Positions 43,282 through 52,005 of a stretch of DNA of 64,000 nucleotides are shown here, piece after piece. Source of the stretch: JBCCCJ01 sp039029315 (GTDB lineage: Bacteria; Bacteroidota; Bacteroidia; J057); the NCBI GenBank assembly GCA_039029315.1, contig JBCCGK010000054.1, positions 1 to 64,000 of the forward strand, given 5' to 3'. The notes beneath the pieces were generated by a model, which had not been told where the DNA came from, did no database searches, and saw only the letters and a program-made list of their open reading frames with translations. Within the stretch, counting starts at the first letter, position 1; every line of letters starts with the position of its first letter. The position numbers were made by a program, and so were the translations under genes.

Positions 43282-44106
43282 TTAAGCATCGGTTCGACTG
43301 GCTTCCCAAGCCAGAAGTGCCAGTTTTCGATTGCGGTTCCAGCGGTATTCTCCAAATCCTCCCATGCTGCGAATCACCCGATGACAGGGAATCAGGTATC
43401 CAACAGGATTCTTCCCAATGGCTGTTCCGACTGCTCTTGATGCCTTGGGTCGGCCAATCGCCCTGGCCAGATCACCATAGGATACGAGTTGGCCTTCAGG
43501 AATCTTCAACAGAGCCTCCCAGACTTGTAGTTGGAATGGAGTAGCACGAAGATTGATGGGGATTCGGTCAGCACTGATTCGCCTGGAAAACATTTGCTCC
43601 ACCCAGACTTCATGTCTTGCCCTATCTTCTACCAATTCCGCTTTTGACCATTCATCTCGCAGCTCGCCGAGCATCTCTTCTGTTTCTCCAAATGACAGTT
43701 TGCAGATTCCCTTGCTGGTGGAAGCCATCAACATCTGCCCCAATGGACTGGCATACAGGCCATAATAGATAGTCAATTCTCCGCCTTCTTTTGCATACTC
43801 ACCTGGTGTCATGCTGAGAATGGACACAAATAAATCGTGCAGGCGTCCCTGACTGGACAAGCCAGCACCATAGGCAGATTGCAGGGTTGTGGCACCCTCT
43901 CGCAATTTTTGTTTGGCATAGTCAATCGTCAGGTATTGGGTAAACTTCTTGGGACTGACCCCTGCCCATTCCACGAACATTCGCTGAAAATGATATGGAC
44001 TCATGTGAACCTGCGCAGCTACCTCCTCCAGGCTGGGCTGCTCCTGAAAATGTTCATGCAGGTATACCAATGCTTGTTCGATCCGCTGATATTGATGTTG
44101 ATCCAT
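43282..44106 (-). CDS. Ada-like AraC/methylated-DNA--cysteine methyltransferase
   Basis: A 274-residue fusion of an AraC-type DNA-binding domain (about 1-100; LEEVAAQVHMSPYHFQRMFV, GVSPKKFTQYLT) and an O6-alkylguanine-DNA alkyltransferase domain (about 115-274). The acceptor cysteine is Cys241 in IPCHRVIRSMGGFGEY, and FQLQVWEALLKIPEGQLVSY is the preceding conserved segment. The protein transfers alkyl groups from DNA to itself. The N-terminal methylphosphotriester-sensing domain of E. coli Ada (with its zinc cysteines) is absent, as in many Bacteroidota. The ATG at 44106 fits the family; longer upstream starts add unrelated residues. It is divergent from the PycTM-like gene. Confidence 0.92.
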   Translation of the reverse strand: MDQHQYQRIEQALVYLHEHFQEQPSLEEVAAQVHMSPYHFQRMFVEWAGVSPKKFTQYLTIDYAKQKLREGATTLQSAYGAGLSSQGRLHDLFVSILSMTPGEYAKEGGELTIYYGLYASPLGQMLMASTSKGICKLSFGETEEMLGELRDEWSKAELVEDRARHEVWVEQMFSRRISADRIPINLRATPFQLQVWEALLKIPEGQLVSYGDLARAIGRPKASRAVGTAIGKNPVGYLIPCHRVIRSMGGFGEYRWNRNRKLALLAWEASRTDA

Positions 44107-44228
44107 GTTTAGTTCTTTGTACATAGGTACAGCAATCCCGGCAAGAGAACAATCCGATTCTTGCGGTTCTAGATCTAATCGGTAAATTGCTCGAACAAGT
44201 CCAACATATTGACCAATCATTGGCCCCA

Positions 44229-45479
44229 ATGAGCTCCCCTAACATTCTGGAACAAGTTCAACTGTATGCCAGTCCTCTGATCAGCGAACTCCCTGATCAA
44301 TTGGTGTATCACGATATCAAATATTTTATCAGACTTCGGAAGCATCTCAGAAAAATAGGACAGGAGAGTCATATTTCCGAAGAAGAGTTGGAATTGTTGC
44401 TGATTGTTTCTTGGCTCCACGGCGCAGAGTTACATGATACAGAATGGGTCTTCTATCGGGAAGGAACCCAGGCCAAAATCGAAGACATTTTTCAGTTTGA
44501 GCATAAAAGGGTTCTGGAAGAACTTCAGTTTCCTCATGAGAAAATTGAGCAAATTTATCAGCTCTTTTGTCGGGTAGCCTTGGTGATGCCTCCCCAACCT
44601 GCCAATCAGTTGGAAGCGATCTATGCCGATGCCATTGTCATGGACTTCACTGGCAAAAAAGGCTATGAGCGGATCAAGGCTGTCTATGATGAATTGCTGC
44701 TTCAGGATGTCAGCCTCAGTAAGAAAAACTGGTATGATGTGGTTTTGGAGCGAATGGCACAATATCGCTGCTTCACTGCCTACGGGAAAGAATATCTCGA
44801 TCCCAAAATCGAGAAAATGATCACCCGATTGAAAAAGGAAAAAAAGGAACTGGAAGCTCAGGAGAATATTCTTCTTTCCAAGGAACTAAACATCAGCGAA
44901 GAGGAACTCAAAAAGCTCAAAAAAGGATTGAACAGAATCAAGGGAAGAGATGAACGGGGTATCCAGACTTTGTTCAGGACGACCTCAAGAAATCACTATA
45001 CTCTCAAGCAGATGGTGGATCGCAAATCCAGCATCATGATCACTGTCAATGCCATTATTCTTTCTCTTGTATTAGGGGGAATTATCGGTCAAGGGGGGGA
45101 AGCTTTGAGCCTGGAAATGTTGCCTGTTGTCATTTTGAGTCTCACCAGTATCGTTTCTATCTTTTTTGCTGTCCTGGCCATTCGCCCAAATAAAACCCAG
45201 GGAACCTTTACGGAAGAGGAAATCCGCAACAAGCAAGGCAATCCACTCTTTTTTGGCAATTTTCATCATATGCATCTGAGAGATTATGAGTGGGCTGTTC
45301 TTCAGATGCTCAATGATCGGAATTATGTCTATGGTTCCATGCTCAGAGACATCTATTTCCTTGGGCAATCTTTGGAAGTTCAATACAGACGTATCAGAAA
45401 ATCTCTCAATGTTTTTTTGGGAGGAATGGTCCTGACAATATTGGTATACCTCTATATTCGATTGTTTGTGGGAGGTTGA
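44229..45479 (+). CDS. Pseudo-HD/Pycsar-effector-like membrane protein
   Basis: A 416-residue membrane protein. Residues 1-200 match the HD-type phosphohydrolase fold found in the HD-PycTM family of Bacteroidota, but the metal-binding motif is degenerate: the sequence reads SWLHG at 61-65 where active homologues have a His-Asp pair, and the following histidines are missing. A charged coiled-coil-like linker follows (about 195-245). The C-terminus is a Pycsar-effector-like transmembrane module: helices near 268-287, 298-318 and 395-414, with QMVDRKSSIMITVNAIILSL and the pattern FGNFHHMHLRDYEWAVLQML. The ATG at 44229 is used; an upstream TTG extends the frame. No cyclase gene is adjacent. It may be a signal-sensing membrane protein that has lost enzyme activity. 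Confidence 0.85.
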   Translation: MSSPNILEQVQLYASPLISELPDQLVYHDIKYFIRLRKHLRKIGQESHISEEELELLLIVSWLHGAELHDTEWVFYREGTQAKIEDIFQFEHKRVLEELQFPHEKIEQIYQLFCRVALVMPPQPANQLEAIYADAIVMDFTGKKGYERIKAVYDELLLQDVSLSKKNWYDVVLERMAQYRCFTAYGKEYLDPKIEKMITRLKKEKKELEAQENILLSKELNISEEELKKLKKGLNRIKGRDERGIQTLFRTTSRNHYTLKQMVDRKSSIMITVNAIILSLVLGGIIGQGGEALSLEMLPVVILSLTSIVSIFFAVLAIRPNKTQGTFTEEEIRNKQGNPLFFGNFHHMHLRDYEWAVLQMLNDRNYVYGSMLRDIYFLGQSLEVQYRRIRKSLNVFLGGMVLTILVYLYIRLFVGG

Positions 45480-45631
45480 ACATCCAAGATTGAAAGAGAC
45501 AGACACCTCTAATTTCCCAATGGAAATCATACAAAAAAAATGTCGAATCCAGAAGGAAATGAGGATTCAGTCATTTATTAATTGACATTGTGCAAACTGA
45601 TTTTCTAAGAAAAAAGCAGCATGCTACATAG

Positions 45632-46561
45632 TCAAAGGTTCATTTTTTGCCAGGGAATCTCAGCTTTGCTAAGCCGCTGTAATCCTGCATTCGTTCCAAG
45701 CCAAAGCTCTTCTTCAACGTCAATGATGGTAAAAACCTGCTGACTTGTCAAAACGCCTTCATTGGCTATCCTCCACCACTGTTTCCCATCATATTTTATG
45801 ATCCCTTCTCGCTCACTTGAAAACCAGATGTCGCCCTTCGCATCTTCAAATTCTGGGAGGAGCAGTTTTCCTGCCACCAAGGTACTGAGTTCATCCTTTG
45901 GATTGATTCGAAAGACTCCATTATTGGTTCCAACCAGTATGTCTCGATTGTTGAGCTGCAATAATTTTCTACAATTCGATTCGGTCAGAAAGCTCTTAAG
46001 CAGCTTGCCTTTTTTTATATAATTCAGACCCCCTTTTCTGGTAGCGATCCATGCCTGGTTTTTATCTACAATGAGATCGTGGACTACCTGATGGTTCAGT
46101 TGTTTGCTTGCGGGGATTTCCAGCCATTCTTTCTTTTTTGAATACTGATGAAATCCTCTATTCCCCCCCGCATATAGATTCCCTTTTCTGTCTATGGTAA
46201 ATGAAAAAATGACGGTACTGCTCACTTCTTCACTAAGTACCCGACATGACTCCCCATTGATAGACATCATGCCTCTCGCACCAAACCAGATATTTGCATC
46301 TGCATCTTCTTCAATGGCGATAAAACCTGTCAGAAATCCCTCCTGATTGGATGTGAGCTTTGCAAGATGATCCTCCCGCCATCGAAAGATCCCTTTTCCT
46401 TTGGTCCCAATCCAAATATCATGCTTGCTGGCTCGAAACAGTTTTCTGATTTCTACTGAATCGAGTTCGGAAAACTCGACAGGGCTAAACAAAGTTGCTT
46501 CCTGAGCCCTCAATCCCTGTATAAGGCAAAAGAGCAGGACAAAAAAAATCCATTGTTTCAT
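45632..46561 (-). CDS. Secreted seven-repeat Reg_prop beta-propeller protein
   Basis: A 309-residue exported protein (signal peptide MKQWIFFVLLFCLIQGLRAQ). It contains seven sensor-propeller repeats: SKHDIWIGTKGKGIFRW, ADANIWFGARGMMSI, KGNLYAGGNRGFHQY, KNQAWIATRKGGLNYI, NRDILVGTNNGVFRI, KGDIWFSSEREGIIKY and EEELWLGTNAGLQRL. This matches the extracytoplasmic propellers of hybrid two-component sensors (HTCS), but there is no transmembrane helix, kinase or DNA-binding part; the protein simply ends after the seventh blade. It is convergent with the PycTM-like gene. Either it is a stand-alone ligand-binding protein or a truncated sensor; the clean stop and seven complete repeats favour the former. 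Confidence 0.85.
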   Translation of the reverse strand: MKQWIFFVLLFCLIQGLRAQEATLFSPVEFSELDSVEIRKLFRASKHDIWIGTKGKGIFRWREDHLAKLTSNQEGFLTGFIAIEEDADANIWFGARGMMSINGESCRVLSEEVSSTVIFSFTIDRKGNLYAGGNRGFHQYSKKKEWLEIPASKQLNHQVVHDLIVDKNQAWIATRKGGLNYIKKGKLLKSFLTESNCRKLLQLNNRDILVGTNNGVFRINPKDELSTLVAGKLLLPEFEDAKGDIWFSSEREGIIKYDGKQWWRIANEGVLTSQQVFTIIDVEEELWLGTNAGLQRLSKAEIPWQKMNL

Positions 46562-46727
46562 TGCTTCTTGTTTGGTGTCATGATCAAGCCATGAAAATAG
46601 TGCCTAGCAGGATGTACTCTACTGGTGAAAAGCGAGATTTTTTGATGGAAGCTTGCTTATTTTCATCTTTGTCATTGGGAATGTCTTTCCTGTGTTTCGT
46701 CCAATCCCAAATCATCTTTCCTTCTTC

Positions 46728-47093
46728 ATGCGGTTTCAATCCATTTTGTACTGGTCAGCAACGGGAATCATGTGTTTGATTTTCCTTTTTTCTTCCTTCA
46801 ATTATTTTTTCAATCACGAAATGATAGAAGGATTCTATACCCATTTGGGATTTCCTGGCTGGCTGATTTATCCATCAGCCATCCTCAAAATCCTTGGAGT
46901 CATTGCCATTTTGAGCAGAAAGTCTGCCTTGCTGAAAGAATGGGCCTATGCAGGTTTCTTTTTTGATTCAGCCATTGCTTTGACCGCCCATACCATTGCA
47001 GAAGATGGTGCTGGTTTGTTCGCCATTGTTGCTCTGTTCACGACGATCCTCTCTCGTATCTTTCATGATCGAGCGTTTGGGACCAAAAACTGA
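46728..47093 (+). CDS. DoxX-like membrane protein
   Basis: A 121-residue protein with four predicted transmembrane helices (SILYWSATGIMCLIFLFSSF, GWLIYPSAILKILGVIAILS, WAYAGFFFDSAIALTAHTIA and GLFAIVALFTTILSRIFHDR). The layout and the motif YPSAILKILGVIAIL match the DoxX-like family (DoxX/DUF4134-type small membrane proteins), whose role is not settled. The ATG at 46728 is used; an open frame continues upstream to a TTG. It is between two minus-strand genes and probably monocistronic. Confidence 0.8.
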   Translation: MRFQSILYWSATGIMCLIFLFSSFNYFFNHEMIEGFYTHLGFPGWLIYPSAILKILGVIAILSRKSALLKEWAYAGFFFDSAIALTAHTIAEDGAGLFAIVALFTTILSRIFHDRAFGTKN

Positions 47094-47118
47094 ATAGGAG
47101 AGATCTGTTAATCCTGGA

Positions 47119-48459
47119 TCAAACCTTCAACCAGCTGGGTTCTGTCTTGAGCCAATGCTTATTCGGATCATAGGGAAATTTCTTTTCGGCATCGTCGATG
47201 ATCTCCAGTCCTAAACCAGGGCCTTTTGGCACTTCAGCATAACTATTCTTCACCACGATCGGCTCTTTGAATAATCCCCCTCGGAAGGGATTGTAATGTC
47301 GGCAGGATTCCAGAACCATGCGATTGGGGATCGCTGCGACCAAATGGATATTGGACATCCAGGTGAGGTCGCCATGCCAGTTATGTGGGACACAGGGTTT
47401 GTTGTGAAGGTGGGCAAGTTGCGCGATATACCATCCTTCACTCAGACCAGTGGTATCACAATCAGGCTGGACAATATCATAGGCATCCATTTCAATCCAA
47501 TCCTTGAATTCAAAGCGATCTGTCATGGTTTCTCCGCCAGAAATAGGAACACCATTTGCAGCTTCCCGGATTTGCAGATGCCAGTCAATGGCTTTGTCAA
47601 GGTCTTCTGCTTCCCCAGCTATCCTGGGCCTGCTTCTTCCCCAGCGATCCACAGGCTCCTCGATCCAATGGAACTTCAATTCGGCGAGTTTGGGCACCAA
47701 TTCCAAAGCCTGATCTACTGGAATCCGCATATTGAATTCATGGATCAATTCAAAATCATCTCCAACTCCATCTCTCAATTTTTCCAAAAAAGGCAAGTAT
47801 TTGGAGATGCTCATATTTCGTTCAAAATGCTCGGCAAATCGAAACTTAAAGCCATAAAATCCTTCCTCCTTATAGCCCAGTGCCTCATCTATGAGGTCTT
47901 CGGGGCGCTTGGTAAAATCCCATATTGTCCCGCAGCTTGCATAATGTTTGATCCTGGTTTCGGGCTCACAATTGGTCGCCAGTAATTCATAAACAGGCTT
48001 GTTCTTAACTTTGCCAATGATGTCCCAGCAGGCAACATTGATCCCTGCCCATGCCATGGCTTTGTTGCGGTTGCGATGGCTTGGGGCAATCACCTCCACA
48101 TCAAAGGGATTTTTGCCCACGATCTGGGGTTTGATATACTTCTCTGTATACTCCTTGATGAATTCTGGCCCACCATAAGGGCTTGGCCCACCGATCCCGA
48201 TGATTCCCTGATCTGTTTCAATTTCGGTCAGAATGGTCACCCCTACTCCATACCACCATTTTTCGATGGGATAGTCGCACGAGAAAAGTCGGACACGCAC
48301 ATCTGTGATGCTGATGTTTTCCCGAGCAATGCCATCCAAAGGATTGTTTCGAATGGTGTTGTTGCTATCGGGAACCTGGGATTCGGCAGTACACCCGCTA
48401 ATCAAACCAGCAGCACCAAGAGCTGAAGCATTGAGGAATGTTCGTCTGGAATAAGTCAT
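47119..48459 (-). CDS. Exported enolase-superfamily enzyme (mandelate racemase/muconate lactonizing type)
   Basis: A 446-residue enzyme of the mandelate racemase-like enolase superfamily. The N-terminus has a twin-arginine motif (MTYSRRTFLNASALGAAGL) ending in a lipobox-like SGC, so the folded enzyme is probably exported by Tat. The capping domain begins ENISITDVRVRLFSCDYPIE. Acid/base and metal residues are visible in GFKFRFAEHF, ELIHEFNMR, HWIEEPVDRW, GGETMTDR, and the C-terminal histidine in CVPHNWHGDL. It may dehydrate or racemise an acid sugar such as rhamnonate or a related compound; the substrate is uncertain. The gene stands alone on the minus strand, convergent with the DoxX-like gene. 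Confidence 0.88.
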   Translation of the reverse strand: MTYSRRTFLNASALGAAGLISGCTAESQVPDSNNTIRNNPLDGIARENISITDVRVRLFSCDYPIEKWWYGVGVTILTEIETDQGIIGIGGPSPYGGPEFIKEYTEKYIKPQIVGKNPFDVEVIAPSHRNRNKAMAWAGINVACWDIIGKVKNKPVYELLATNCEPETRIKHYASCGTIWDFTKRPEDLIDEALGYKEEGFYGFKFRFAEHFERNMSISKYLPFLEKLRDGVGDDFELIHEFNMRIPVDQALELVPKLAELKFHWIEEPVDRWGRSRPRIAGEAEDLDKAIDWHLQIREAANGVPISGGETMTDRFEFKDWIEMDAYDIVQPDCDTTGLSEGWYIAQLAHLHNKPCVPHNWHGDLTWMSNIHLVAAIPNRMVLESCRHYNPFRGGLFKEPIVVKNSYAEVPKGPGLGLEIIDDAEKKFPYDPNKHWLKTEPSWLKV

Positions 48460-48707
48460 AATAGATTCATAGTTAGCTCGATAGGAATTATATAAGGTAG
48501 AGATTTATTTAGAGAAATACGTGATTCAGAACAGGATCTTCCATGTGCAAAGGCTGTTGCAGAAGGAAGATTTCAAGACATCCAAAGAGCAGAGGGGAAT
48601 GTTTTGCAGGATTGTTCATCATCCAACACAGCCTGCTTCAACCAACCATCCAATGAATCTCGCCCACCTTCATACAAACATTTTTCACTTATTAGCCCTT
48701 TTCAATC

Positions 48708-49496
48708 ATGAAGCCTACGTATTTCTTCCCTTTTTTTGCCTGTCTGATGTTGATGGGAAGTTTTGTCTACTTCTGTCAGAAACAGACTTGCACCGCCACA
48801 ATTGATGCTCCTATTCTAACAAAGATTCATTATGCCGATCTGGGTTCACATCCCAAGGCCATTATCCGAGAACAATTAAATGAGCATCAAGTAATCATCA
48901 CTGTTCCCGCTTACAATGGAATGGATGACTTACGGGCAGAACTGAATGATGGTCTCCTTGTCAAAAGGAGTTTTGTGACCAATGGTACCTCTCTCGTAAA
49001 CTATTACCAGACCTTCCGATACTCTTCTGAAGGACATTTGCGACAAATGCAGACCTGGCGTAGAGATCCCAGAAACAAGGGATTGAAACTATATACTCAT
49101 GATTATTTTGAAACCAATGCCAGAGGCCAGATCATTCGGCGATCCAGTTGGATGAGTTTTCATGGCAAACCTGTTCTGAAAGAAACATTCACCTGGGAAA
49201 ATGAAAATGTAGTCCGACACAACAGCTTTGCTTCTCATGGCAAACTCAAAACTGAGCGGACCTTCAGGCACGATCATTCATCCATTAATCCATGGGCTGG
49301 TCTGAATATCTTTCCGGAAGATCCTCGCAAACAGACCCTCAACAACATTATTCAGATAGAGACCATTAAACATTTCCGATCTCAAGACATTAGAGAGATA
49401 GAGAAGTTCCAATATTTTGCTGATCCTTCAGGCAAAACCTTTGCTAAAGTCAATCCTGTCAATGGAATGATCATTCAGAAGTTTCGCTATGAATAA
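48708..49496 (+). CDS. Exported protein with YD/RHS-like strand repeats, function unknown
   Basis: A 262-residue protein with an N-terminal hydrophobic segment (MKPTYFFPFFACLMLMGSFV), probably a signal peptide or anchor, followed by Cys residues (CQKQTC) that could be lipidated. The middle shows repeated strand-turn patterns (NYYQTFRYSSEGHLRQMQTW, YTHDYFETNARGQIIRRSSW, ETFTWENENVVRHNSFA), as in YD/RHS-like repeats, and the end is charged. I do not recognise the family. It is convergent with the SDR gene (5 bp apart). Confidence 0.65.
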   Translation: MKPTYFFPFFACLMLMGSFVYFCQKQTCTATIDAPILTKIHYADLGSHPKAIIREQLNEHQVIITVPAYNGMDDLRAELNDGLLVKRSFVTNGTSLVNYYQTFRYSSEGHLRQMQTWRRDPRNKGLKLYTHDYFETNARGQIIRRSSWMSFHGKPVLKETFTWENENVVRHNSFASHGKLKTERTFRHDHSSINPWAGLNIFPEDPRKQTLNNIIQIETIKHFRSQDIREIEKFQYFADPSGKTFAKVNPVNGMIIQKFRYE

Positions 49497-49501
49497 GCAA
49501 T

Positions 49502-50203
49502 TTACCAGGGAATCTCTTTTTTGTCTCGAAAAAACTTTCCTGTCGAATCAATTGGAGCCTCGGTCGCTAACCAGACCGGGGTTTCTGCTCCTTTTTCTAC
49601 AGATCTGCTTGCATTACTGCCTCCCATATCCGTTCTGACCCATCCTGGACAAAGTGCATTGACGGGGATTCCTTTTGCACTCAGGATATGGGAGAAATGA
49701 AGGGTTACGGCATTGAGAGCAGTTTTTGAAATGCTGTAGACAGGGGCGAATCCACTTACGCCCTCAGTGATCGCACCTGCCCCGCTGGATATATTGACCA
49801 CGCGGCTTCCTTTTTGTAACAGTGGCTGAAAGATCCGTGTCGTCAGAATTGGACCTATGATATTGATTCGGAATGTCTGTTCTATTTCCCCACAAGGGAT
49901 ATCCATCAGAGATTGATTCCCATCCAGCAGTACAGCAGCATTGTTGATCAGGACATCAAGCTGAGATATTTTCGTCCGAACATGCTCAAAGGTCTCCTGA
50001 ATGCTGCTTTCCTGCTCCACATCCATCAGAACAAAGCTGCACGCAATCCCTTCAGAAGAGAGCTGCTGGTGAGCGGCCTGTCCCTTACTTTTATTTCTGG
50101 CTCCCAAAAATATGTGAAAGCCTTTTTGTCCCAATTGGCGAGCGATTTCAAAGCCTATGCCTTTATTTGCACCAGTGATGAGAGCCGTTGGTTTATTGAT
50201 CAT
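49502..50203 (-). CDS. Short-chain dehydrogenase/reductase, carbonyl-reductase-like
   Basis: A 233-residue SDR. The cofactor motif is ITGANKGIGFEIARQLGQKG; ARN after the second strand indicates NADPH use. INNAA and the catalytic Ser in NISSGAGAITEG are followed by the Tyr/Lys in APVYSISKTALN. The sequence ends WLATEAPIDSTGKFFRDKKE, typical of carbonyl-reductase-like SDRs that reduce aldehydes or ketones. The substrate is unknown. It is convergent with the YD/RHS-like gene and has no close partner gene. Confidence 0.9.
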   Translation of the reverse strand: MINKPTALITGANKGIGFEIARQLGQKGFHIFLGARNKSKGQAAHQQLSSEGIACSFVLMDVEQESSIQETFEHVRTKISQLDVLINNAAVLLDGNQSLMDIPCGEIEQTFRINIIGPILTTRIFQPLLQKGSRVVNISSGAGAITEGVSGFAPVYSISKTALNAVTLHFSHILSAKGIPVNALCPGWVRTDMGGSNASRSVEKGAETPVWLATEAPIDSTGKFFRDKKEIPW

Positions 50204-50454
50204 GTAGAGTATTTGATGGAATAACGTTTGCTAACAAATTCTTATGAGAGCTTTGGACTCCCCCCAATCGAGCACAATGAATCAGGCCTGTTTCTATCCT
50301 GTTCTTTCTATCTGATTCAGTCCTTTCCTTCTTTGACACGGGATACGACGCATGGAAAGAAAAACAGAACAGACAAGAAAAGCTCACAGCACGAAGATAG
50401 GAAAAGTTCTTCGGAGGAATTTGATACAGCCACTTGGATGGATTGACCTAGCTC

Positions 50455-51339
50455 TCACTTAATCACAAGAGGGATGTCCACAGGTGTATAGGCTCCGAAG
50501 ATTCCGAATCCATCATCCACATTGGAGTGGACACCCTGGGATTGTGGGAAGCTCAAATAATAATAAGCAAGAGAATATCGAACGAATGAGCGTTGATAGG
50601 CATAATAATCAGCACTCACTGCAGAAACCCGAATTCGGATTTCTGTGGAATCTTGCCCAACTGGTTCGAGGCTCGGAAATCGTTCTATGGCAAATGTGAT
50701 AGTGCTTCTTTGATTTTCCCATCCCGTATCGGGCAAAAACAAGCGATCAAATGCCCCCTGATCATTGCCCAGACCTTCGTTGGCGATTTTGGGATCAAAC
50801 TCATAGAGATACAGATGAGCTTCTGCCAGCTGGTCGATGAACGGATGCCTCTCAAAAACCTCAATGACGTAGGCATCGATGGTCTCTTGATCAGTGATTT
50901 CCAGTTGGAGTTGGAGAACAGGAATTCCATCTAGGTCGCTTGATAAGGTATCGAGAAATCGAACCATAGGCGAAGAAGGAATCTTGTCCTTGGCCTTAAT
51001 AGAAGGAAATCCCGAGGCAACTACACTCATTTCATATTCCCCTCCGATTCTCCCATAATGCTTTCGGGTCTCATATCTTCCCGAATCCATGTGAACCAGT
51101 TCCTCCTCCCATCCATCAGACAAGGAAGTTAGGCGAACGGTGGCAAAACTGATATGTTCAGGCAAGTCATCTGTGATCCCAAGGCTTTGGGTCAACTGAA
51201 CCTGCCATCCACTATCAGGGGCAAAGGCACCATTGAGAACGAGTTTTCGCGCAGGGCTAGGTCCTTTGTAGGGAATGACCTTTTCACAGCTTAAGAAAAT
51301 TCCCAAAAGCAAGCAATATGTCACACATCGAACTTTCAC
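50455..51339 (-). CDS. DUF4249 lipoprotein
   Basis: A 294-residue lipoprotein (MKVRCVTYCLLLGIFLSC with Cys18 lipidated) of the DUF4249 family: the mature part contains RKLVLNGAFAPDSGWQVQLT, a beta sandwich, and the conserved ending VHSNVDDGFGIFGAYTPVDI. Members are found with TonB receptors, and the gene lies 2 nt after the ECF sigma gene. The likely start is GTG at 51339 (TAA-gt-GTG), as no ATG fits the signal peptide. It is probably a surface or outer-membrane partner of the TonB receptor encoded upstream at 52006-54651. The function of the family is not established. Confidence 0.86.
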   Translation of the reverse strand: MKVRCVTYCLLLGIFLSCEKVIPYKGPSPARKLVLNGAFAPDSGWQVQLTQSLGITDDLPEHISFATVRLTSLSDGWEEELVHMDSGRYETRKHYGRIGGEYEMSVVASGFPSIKAKDKIPSSPMVRFLDTLSSDLDGIPVLQLQLEITDQETIDAYVIEVFERHPFIDQLAEAHLYLYEFDPKIANEGLGNDQGAFDRLFLPDTGWENQRSTITFAIERFPSLEPVGQDSTEIRIRVSAVSADYYAYQRSFVRYSLAYYYLSFPQSQGVHSNVDDGFGIFGAYTPVDIPLVIK

Positions 51340-51341
51340 AC

Positions 51342-51869
51342 TTACAATAAGATACTCATCAGATAGGTGCGTTTGGCTTCACTGATCTCCAATTCCTTTA
51401 TGCGCTTTCGCAATGTTTTCAAGGCTTTGCTAATCTGGCCTTCCACAGTCCGTTTGGAGATATTGAGCAATTCAGCAATATCCTGATTGGTTTTTCCTTC
51501 AAAACGACTCAAGCGGAAAATCTGTTGGCAGGCTGACGGCAATTCCTGAATCCAGCTGTGTAGGAGATATTCCAATTCCGCTGCCTCTACCGGGTCAATC
51601 AGCTGCCCGGAAGTTTCGGGAACCTCTTCCAGGGGGATTTTTTGAATCCTCTGTTCCTTTTTCAAATGGTTCAAACAACGATTCCTGACAGCCTGGAACA
51701 GATAGCTTTTTGGAGAATTCGGGATGGAAAGCTTATCCTGTTTTTCGAATAAATGAAGAAATAACTCCTGAACCAATCCTTTGGCTACCTCTTCATCCTG
51801 TATCATTTTCCAGGCATAGGCAGTCAACATTGGATAATAGTCTTGGAACCATTGTTCAATGTGTTGCAT
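51342..51869 (-). CDS. ECF sigma factor, FecI-like (downstream position)
   Basis: A 175-residue ECF sigma factor. Region 2 contains DEEVAKGLVQELFLHLFEKQ and the core segment SPKSYLFQAVRNRCLNHLKK. Region 4 is ACQQIFRLSRFEGKTNQDIA followed by ELLNISKRTVEGQISKALKT. It lies downstream of the FecR (54736) and STN receptor (52006) genes instead of upstream, which is unusual for the cassette, and the DUF4249 gene follows 2 nt later. The end MSILL is immediately before the TAA. It is probably the sigma factor for this FecR-receptor pair. Confidence 0.92.
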   Translation of the reverse strand: MQHIEQWFQDYYPMLTAYAWKMIQDEEVAKGLVQELFLHLFEKQDKLSIPNSPKSYLFQAVRNRCLNHLKKEQRIQKIPLEEVPETSGQLIDPVEAAELEYLLHSWIQELPSACQQIFRLSRFEGKTNQDIAELLNISKRTVEGQISKALKTLRKRIKELEISEAKRTYLMSILL

Positions 51870-52005
51870 TCCTCATAGCTTTAGCTCTGCTAAATACGAT
51901 AATATTTTCTGCAAAACTAATCAATCCAATCCCCCCATAAAACAGTCTTCAAACAGCAAGACGATTGGATGGGACAGAATGCTGGAAAAAGAATCGGGAT
52001 CTTCC

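Noticed and set aside
50228..50446. Plus-strand 72-codon reading frame between the SDR and DUF4249 genes
   Set aside because: Polar, low-complexity, starts with TTG or lacks a good start, and the opposite strand offers an equally weak frame.
51870..52005. GGGGATTGGATTGAT and CGTATT upstream of the sigma gene at 51869, compared with the ECF promoter motif
   Set aside because: The boxes are about 11 bp further apart than in the two matching copies, so I do not treat it as the same promoter.
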